Shown here piece by piece: positions 21,736-25,461 of a DNA stretch of 25,461 bases (position 1 is its first letter; each line of letters begins with the position of its first letter). The position numbers were made by a program, and so were the translations under genes. The notes under the pieces are model-generated. The model made no database searches and was not told the DNA's origin. It was given only the letters and a program-made list of their open reading frames with translations. Source of the stretch: Candidatus Caccocola faecipullorum (GTDB lineage: Bacteria > Synergistota > Synergistia > Synergistales > Synergistaceae); the NCBI GenBank assembly GCA_018716365.1, contig DVKA01000186.1, forward strand, positions 1-25,461. The letters are read 5' to 3'.

Positions 21736-22518
21736 ATGGCGGACGCTTTTGTTGTTTCTGCTCCGGCTCTGGCCTTCGTCTGTTTTATGGTTTTTCTCGC
21801 GGGGTTCGTCGACGCTTCAGCAGGCGGCGGAGGAATCATTGCGATTCCGGCATATCTGTTCACGGGGATGCCGGCGCACTGTGCGCTCGGGAGCAATAAA
21901 CTTTCGAGCGCCTGCGGGACTACGCTCTCAGTTATAAAATTCTGGCGCAGCGGCGCAGTCGAGCCGCGTTCCGCGGCGATCGCCTTCGCGGCCTCGTTCG
22001 CCGGCTCTGCGCTCGGCGCGCATATCGCGCTTCTTTTGAGCGACGACGCGATAAAAAAGTCGCTGCTCGTCATCCTGCCATGCGTCGCGCTCGTCGTGCT
22101 CTTCAAACGCAATTTAGGCGAAGAGGGCCGCGCGCGGGAAATCTCCAGAGTCCGCGCCGCGCTGCTCTCGGCCGTCATAGGCGTGCTCATCGGAGGATAC
22201 GACGGCCTGTTCGGCCCGGGCACGGGGACCTTTGCGATTATCGCATTTTCGATGCTGCTCGGCCTCGATTTGAAAACCTCGTCGGGCAACGCGAAGATTC
22301 TCAACGTCGCGTCGAACTACGCCTCTCTCATCACTTTCATCTACGCGGACGCCGTCATCTTCTCCATAGCGATTCCCGCCGCGCTCTGCAACATGGCGGG
22401 GAATTATCTCGGCTCGCGCTGCGCTCTGGCGAAGGGGGCGCGCTTCATCAGGCCGATGATGCTCTGCGTGCTCTCCATGCTGATGATGAAAATTCTCTGG
22501 GACGTGCTGCACGGATAG
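21736..22518 (+). CDS. TSUP-family (TauE/SafE) membrane permease
   Basis: A 260-residue integral membrane protein with about eight helices, of the sulfite/anion exporter TauE/SafE family. The two-fold family motif is seen in GFVDASAGGGGIIAIPAYLFTG followed by LGSNKLSSACGT, and repeated later as GGYDGLFGPGTGTFAII and SGNAKILNVASNYASL. Members move sulfite, sulfonates or other small organic anions; the substrate here is unknown. The start ATG at 21736 has an excellent GGGGAGGA site about eight bases upstream; an upstream in-frame extension to 21538 is rejected because it runs through the promoter -10 box and has no ribosome site. Confidence 0.88.
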   Translation: MADAFVVSAPALAFVCFMVFLAGFVDASAGGGGIIAIPAYLFTGMPAHCALGSNKLSSACGTTLSVIKFWRSGAVEPRSAAIAFAASFAGSALGAHIALLLSDDAIKKSLLVILPCVALVVLFKRNLGEEGRAREISRVRAALLSAVIGVLIGGYDGLFGPGTGTFAIIAFSMLLGLDLKTSSGNAKILNVASNYASLITFIYADAVIFSIAIPAALCNMAGNYLGSRCALAKGARFIRPMMLCVLSMLMMKILWDVLHG

Positions 22519-22530
22519 CGTGCCGCGCGC

Positions 22531-22559
22531 TTGACATTGCAGGCGCGCGGTGATAATTT
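22531..22559 (+). promoter_or_regulatory. Promoter of the thiamine operon leader
   Basis: A perfect -35 TTGACA (22531-22536) with TAATTT at a 17-base spacing (22554-22559), or GATAAT at 15 bases. It lies before the hairpin leader, so transcription toward thiS starts near 22566. Confidence 0.72.
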
Positions 22560-22569
22560 AACCGGCAGA

Positions 22570-22638
22570 GTGATTCCGAAAGGCGTCACGAAGGGGTACA
22601 CCACCGCGGGTGTAAATCTTCGTGACGCCTTTTTGTTT
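22570..22638 (+). promoter_or_regulatory. Attenuator-like leader before thiS
   Basis: A perfect 14-pair stem (22580-22593 with 22618-22631), holding an inner TACACC/GGTGTA hairpin and followed by TTTTGTTTTTTT, is a strong intrinsic terminator. Just before it, GTGA-TT-CC-GAAA-GG-CG-TCAC (22570-22589) can form a GNRA-loop hairpin that takes the GGCGTCAC used by the terminator's left arm. The two structures exclude each other, as in transcription attenuation. The leader lacks the CUGAGA and other signatures of a TPP riboswitch. thiS follows 20 bases later with no room for another promoter, so its expression depends on readthrough. Confidence 0.6.
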
Positions 22639-22657
22639 TTTTGCGGGAGGGAGAAGA

Positions 22658-22858
22658 ATGCGGATAGAACTCAACGGAGAGCCGTTCGACTGCGCGGAGG
22701 GGACGACGTTGCTCGCGCTGATACGGGCGCGCGGTTTCGAGCCTGAGCGCGTCGCAGCGGAACTCAACGGCGCGATTGCGCGCCGCGCGGATTTCGGCGC
22801 CGCTGTGCTGCGCGCCGGAGACAAAGTGGAGCTCGTGCATTTCGTGGGAGGCGGCTAA
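22658..22858 (+). CDS. thiS: Thiamine biosynthesis sulphur-carrier protein ThiS
   Basis: A 66-residue beta-grasp protein of the ubiquitin-like fold. Its C-terminal Gly-Gly is adenylated by ThiF and converted to a thiocarboxylate that donates sulphur to the thiazole ring made by ThiG. The sequence shows the family's ELNGEPFDCAEGTTLLALI opening, VAAELNGAI, and ends in VELVHFVGGG. The ATG start follows GGGAGGGAG. Its TAA overlaps the thiF start by one base (TAATG). Expression is likely controlled by the terminator-bearing leader upstream. Confidence 0.93.
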   Translation: MRIELNGEPFDCAEGTTLLALIRARGFEPERVAAELNGAIARRADFGAAVLRAGDKVELVHFVGGG

Positions 22859-23487
22859 TGGTAAGCGAGGAGGAGATTTACAGAGCACTCGCGCTGCGTC
22901 ACGGCGCGGAGAATCAGAAAATCTTCGCCGAGGCCTCTGTGGGCGTCGCGGGGCTCGGCGGCCTCGGCTCGCATATCGCAGTGCTTCTGGCGCGGCTCGG
23001 CGTCGGGCGGCTCGTGCTGGCGGACTTCGACCGAGTAGACCTCGCCAACATCCAGCGCCAGCAGTATTACCTGAGCGACGTCGGACGGCCCAAATGCGAG
23101 GCGCTAGCGGAACAGCTGCGGAGGATAAATCCCTATCTGCGGTACGAGACGCACGAGACGCGCGTGACGGCTGAAAACGCTCCGCGCATCTTCGCCGGCT
23201 GCCGCGTCGTATGCGAGGCCTTCGACGGAGCAGAGGAAAAGGCTATGCTCGCTGAGGCGGTGCTGGGTTCGATGCCGGAGGCCGTGCTTGTGGCGGCCTC
23301 CGGTATGGCGGGCTTCGGCCCAGCGAACGCGATGCGCACGGAGCGGCGCATGAAAAGGCTCTACGTCTGCGGCGATTTCGAGAGCGGCGTGGAAGACGGC
23401 CTGCCGGTCGCGGCCCCAAGGGCGGCGTTGTGCGCCGCGCACCAGGCGACGGCGGTTTTACGAATATTACTGGGGCTTGGGAACTAG
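22858..23487 (+). CDS. thiF: ThiF-family adenylyltransferase (thiamine sulphur transfer)
   Basis: A 209-residue E1-like enzyme that adenylates the C terminus of ThiS with ATP. It has the dinucleotide loop GLGGLGS (about 32-38), ADFDRVDLANIQRQQYY with the acidic and arginine ATP contacts, and a short C-terminal part. The length and lack of the CxxC zinc motif match the shorter ThiF group (family 2) of Firmicutes-type thiSFGH operons rather than E. coli ThiF; the mobilising cysteine cannot be assigned with confidence. The start is coupled to thiS by a one-base overlap. The operon continues after an unusual 349-base gap to thiG and thiH. Confidence 0.9.
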   Translation: MVSEEEIYRALALRHGAENQKIFAEASVGVAGLGGLGSHIAVLLARLGVGRLVLADFDRVDLANIQRQQYYLSDVGRPKCEALAEQLRRINPYLRYETHETRVTAENAPRIFAGCRVVCEAFDGAEEKAMLAEAVLGSMPEAVLVAASGMAGFGPANAMRTERRMKRLYVCGDFESGVEDGLPVAAPRAALCAAHQATAVLRILLGLGN

Positions 23488-23836
23488 GTGAAGCACGTAA
23501 AACGAAAGACAAAAAATCTATAAAGCCGTCGCCCTGAAAAGATTCTGTTCAGCGACGCGGCATCCTGTCCGCGCAGCGGACATAAAGAATTGCCATAGGC
23601 CGCCGCTGGTGCAGGCGGCGTTACCGCCTGCGGCCTTCTAAGTGCAACGTGAGCCAAAAACAACGCCGATGCGCTCAGATTACGCCTCGCGTTCCATACC
23701 GGAGGCCACGCCGAAAAAGGGGCGGCACAGGCTCTACGGTTCTTTATTTTGCTGTTATTTGTTTTTAGTTTTTTGTTGCGTTGAATAAAATAATAAATTT
23801 ACCGGCAAAGTTCAATGGAAAGGAAGCATCGTCATA
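23488..23836 (+). other. Non-coding gap with several strong hairpins between thiF and thiG
   Basis: No open reading frame is credible. Visible structures: a composite stem at 23525-23561 (GUCG and CUGAA arms closing a nine-base loop); a perfect TGTCCGC/GCGGACA hairpin at 23566-23582; and CAGGCGG/CCGCCTG (23612-23630) nested in AGGCCG/CGGCCT (23597-23636). Weaker stems follow at about 23650-23730. It ends in a T-rich, then A-rich stretch (23740-23800) that could carry a promoter for thiG. It may be a structured RNA, a repeat element or a remnant. No TPP riboswitch signature was found in it. Confidence 0.4.
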
Positions 23837-24610
23837 ATGACAAGTAAACACGACAATCTCATCATCGGAGGACACGAATTCACCTCGCGCTTTATTCTCG
23901 GCTCCGGCAAATATTCGCCGGAGCTCATCAAGGCCGCCGTCTCGGAGGCTGGCGCGCAGATTATCACGATAGCGCTGCGCCGCGCCAACTCCAGAACCGA
24001 CAGCATACTGGAGCATATCCCGCAGGGCGTGACGCTGCTTCCGAACACCTCGGGGGCGCGCACGGCGGACGAGGCTGTGCGCATCGCGCGGCTCGCGCGC
24101 GAGTGCGGCTGCGGAGACTTCGTCAAAATCGAGATAATGCGCGACAGCAAGTATCTGCTGCCCGACAACTGTGAAACTGTGCGCGCGACTGAAATCCTTG
24201 CTAAAGAGGGCTTCATCGTCATGCCATATATGTACCCAGACCTCAACACGGCGCGCGACCTCGTGAACGCCGGAGCCGCAGCCGTCATGCCGCTAGGTGC
24301 GCCGATAGGCTCGAACAAGGGGCTTGCAACACGCGAGTTCATCCAGATACTCATCGACGAGATAGAGCTCCCGATAATCGTGGACGCTGGCATCGGGCGG
24401 CCCTCGCAGGCCTGCGAAGCTATGGAGATGGGCGCGGCGGCGATAATGGCGAACACCGCGATAGCGACGGCGGGCGACGTGCCCGCGATGGCGCGCGCCT
24501 TCGGCCTCGCCGTGCGCGCGGGGCGCGAGGCGTACCTCGCGGGGCTCGGCCGCGTCATCGAAAAGGGCGCGGCAGCCTCGTCGCCGCTGACGGGCTTCCT
24601 CGCCGACTAG
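23837..24610 (+). CDS. thiG: Thiazole synthase ThiG
   Basis: A 257-residue TIM-barrel enzyme that builds the thiazole phosphate of thiamine from 1-deoxy-xylulose 5-phosphate, dehydroglycine and the ThiS thiocarboxylate. The Schiff-base lysine lies in GDFVKIEIM (Lys97). Other ThiG marks are [42 protein letters not shown] and [29 protein letters not shown]. The ATG start has an AAAGGAAG site about 11 bases upstream. thiH begins 12 bases after its stop, so the two form a coupled pair for the dehydroglycine-using route. Confidence 0.95.
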   Translation: MTSKHDNLIIGGHEFTSRFILGSGKYSPELIKAAVSEAGAQIITIALRRANSRTDSILEHIPQGVTLLPNTSGARTADEAVRIARLARECGCGDFVKIEIMRDSKYLLPDNCETVRATEILAKEGFIVMPYMYPDLNTARDLVNAGAAAVMPLGAPIGSNKGLATREFIQILIDEIELPIIVDAGIGRPSQACEAMEMGAAAIMANTAIATAGDVPAMARAFGLAVRAGREAYLAGLGRVIEKGAAASSPLTGFLAD

Positions 24611-24622
24611 GAGGCAGCGAAA

Positions 24623-25461
24623 ATGTCCGTAACTATCGAAAAATCCCGGCGCACGGACCACATGGCCTACATGGAGGGCATGGAGCAGATAGACCCGACG
24701 ATTCGCCGCGAGGTCATAGAGGCGCGCGACGGCTACGACGCGGCGGCCTTCGGCGCTGGCGACGTGCGGCGCGCGCTCTCGGCATCGTCGCGCGGCCCGC
24801 GCGAATTCGCGGCGCTGCTCTCCCCCGCCGCGGCCCCGTTCCTCGAAGAGATGGCGCGCCTCGCGCGCGAGGAAAAGCGCCGTTATTTCGGCGACAACGT
24901 CTATCTCTTCACCCCGCTATACATTTCCAATTACTGCGAAAATTACTGCGTCTACTGCGGATTCAACTGCCACAACAAAATCCGCCGCGCAAAGCTGAAC
25001 ATGGACGAAATCGAGCGTGAGCTCCAGGCAATCGCAAAGACGGGGCTAGAAGAGATACTCATACTGACGGGCGAAAGCCGCAAGGCGAGCGGCGTAGAGT
25101 ATATCGGCGACGCATGCGAACTGGCAAGCCGTTATTTCAAGACCGTCGGCATCGAAGTCTACCCGATGAACTCCGACGAGTACGCCTATCTGCACGAGCG
25201 CGGCGTCGACTACGTGACGGTGTTTCAGGAGACCTACGACTCCGACCGCTACGAAGAGCTGCACCTGTCCGGACACAAGCGCGTATTCCCATACCGCTTC
25301 GAGGCGCAGGAACGGGCGCTCATGGGCGGCATGCGCGGCGTCGCCTTCGCGGCGCTGCTCGGCCTCTCCGATTTCCGCCGCGACGCATTTGCGGTCGGGA
25401 TGCACGCCTATCTGCTCCAGCGCAAATATCCGCGCGCGGAGATTTCCTTCTCCTGTCCGCG
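24623..25461 (+). CDS. thiH: Tyrosine lyase ThiH (radical SAM), 3' truncated by the window edge
   Basis: The first 279 codons of the radical SAM enzyme that splits tyrosine into p-cresol and dehydroglycine for thiazole synthesis, used by anaerobes in place of glycine oxidase. The cluster motif CENYCVYC (Cys105, Cys109, Cys112) follows the family lead-in FTPLYISN. Other marks are ILTGESRKASGVEYIGDACELA, TVFQETYDSDRYEELHLSGHKR and MRGVAFAALLGLSDFRRDAFAVGMH. The ATG has GGAGG about nine bases upstream. The frame stays open to the end. It completes the thiSFGH set and argues for an anaerobic lifestyle. Confidence 0.94.
   Translation, partial: MSVTIEKSRRTDHMAYMEGMEQIDPTIRREVIEARDGYDAAAFGAGDVRRALSASSRGPREFAALLSPAAAPFLEEMARLAREEKRRYFGDNVYLFTPLYISNYCENYCVYCGFNCHNKIRRAKLNMDEIERELQAIAKTGLEEILILTGESRKASGVEYIGDACELASRYFKTVGIEVYPMNSDEYAYLHERGVDYVTVFQETYDSDRYEELHLSGHKRVFPYRFEAQERALMGGMRGVAFAALLGLSDFRRDAFAVGMHAYLLQRKYPRAEISFSCP

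Noticed and set aside
21459..21899. A 146-codon open frame upstream of and into the permease gene
   Set aside because: It runs out of frame into the permease gene, lacks a ribosome site and resembles no family.
22570..22638. TPP riboswitch before thiS
   Set aside because: The gene context fits, but the CUGAGA and other conserved TPP elements are absent and the leader is too short; only a terminator with a competing hairpin is visible.

Overview
The window is GC-rich, gene-dense bacterial DNA carrying 27 protein genes, with no rRNA, tRNA, CRISPR array or insertion sequence that I can see. The gene content suggests an anaerobic, amino-acid-using bacterium: a leucyl aminopeptidase, an amino-acid-type ABC transporter, an ornithine/alanine-type racemase, a threonine-type dehydratase, the anaerobic ThiH route to thiamine, and apparent use of selenocysteine. 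GC-rich coding DNA with frequent ATA isoleucine codons would fit Synergistota, but that is an inference from gene content and style, not from a marker gene.

Layout. 1-683: 3' end of a class II aldolase. 767-1848 (minus): a MarR regulator and a YczE-type membrane protein. 2036-2266: a small charged protein with its own terminator. 2612-4995: a two-gene ABC importer whose binding protein and permease are fused. 5109-5603: an AT-richer orphan gene. 5607-11028 (minus): pepA, a YtcJ-like amidohydrolase and recD2. 11275-12264: a potassium channel. 12320-15371: a PLP racemase (minus), a threonine-type dehydratase (plus) and an arsenite methyltransferase (plus). 15498-17864 (minus): two unknown genes, a TIGR02757-family gene and a flavin reductase. 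17932-20211 (minus): ferritin and ilvD. 20351-21351: two tandem acetyltransferases. 21736-22518: a TauE/SafE permease. 22658 to the end: thiS-thiF-thiG-thiH, cut by the window edge.

The most striking observation is that the racemase and the arsenite methyltransferase genes are each interrupted once by an in-frame TGA. In both, the downstream codons continue the same protein family in the same frame. In the methyltransferase the TGA stands exactly where the family has an arsenic-binding cysteine. In the racemase it lies in the glycine/serine loop that holds the PLP phosphate. Both TGA codons are followed at bacterial SECIS-like distance by a hairpin with G in the apical loop. I annotate both as full-length putative selenoproteins; a conventional reading would call them truncated or split genes. 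The selenocysteine machinery (SelA, SelB, SelC, SelD) is not in this window, so this is a prediction.

Secondary points: a leader before thiS has a strong promoter, a terminator and a competing hairpin, but no recognisable TPP riboswitch. The roughly 350-base gap between thiF and thiG is full of strong inverted repeats. The fused binding protein-permease has His where amino-acid-binding proteins usually have the carboxylate-binding Arg.
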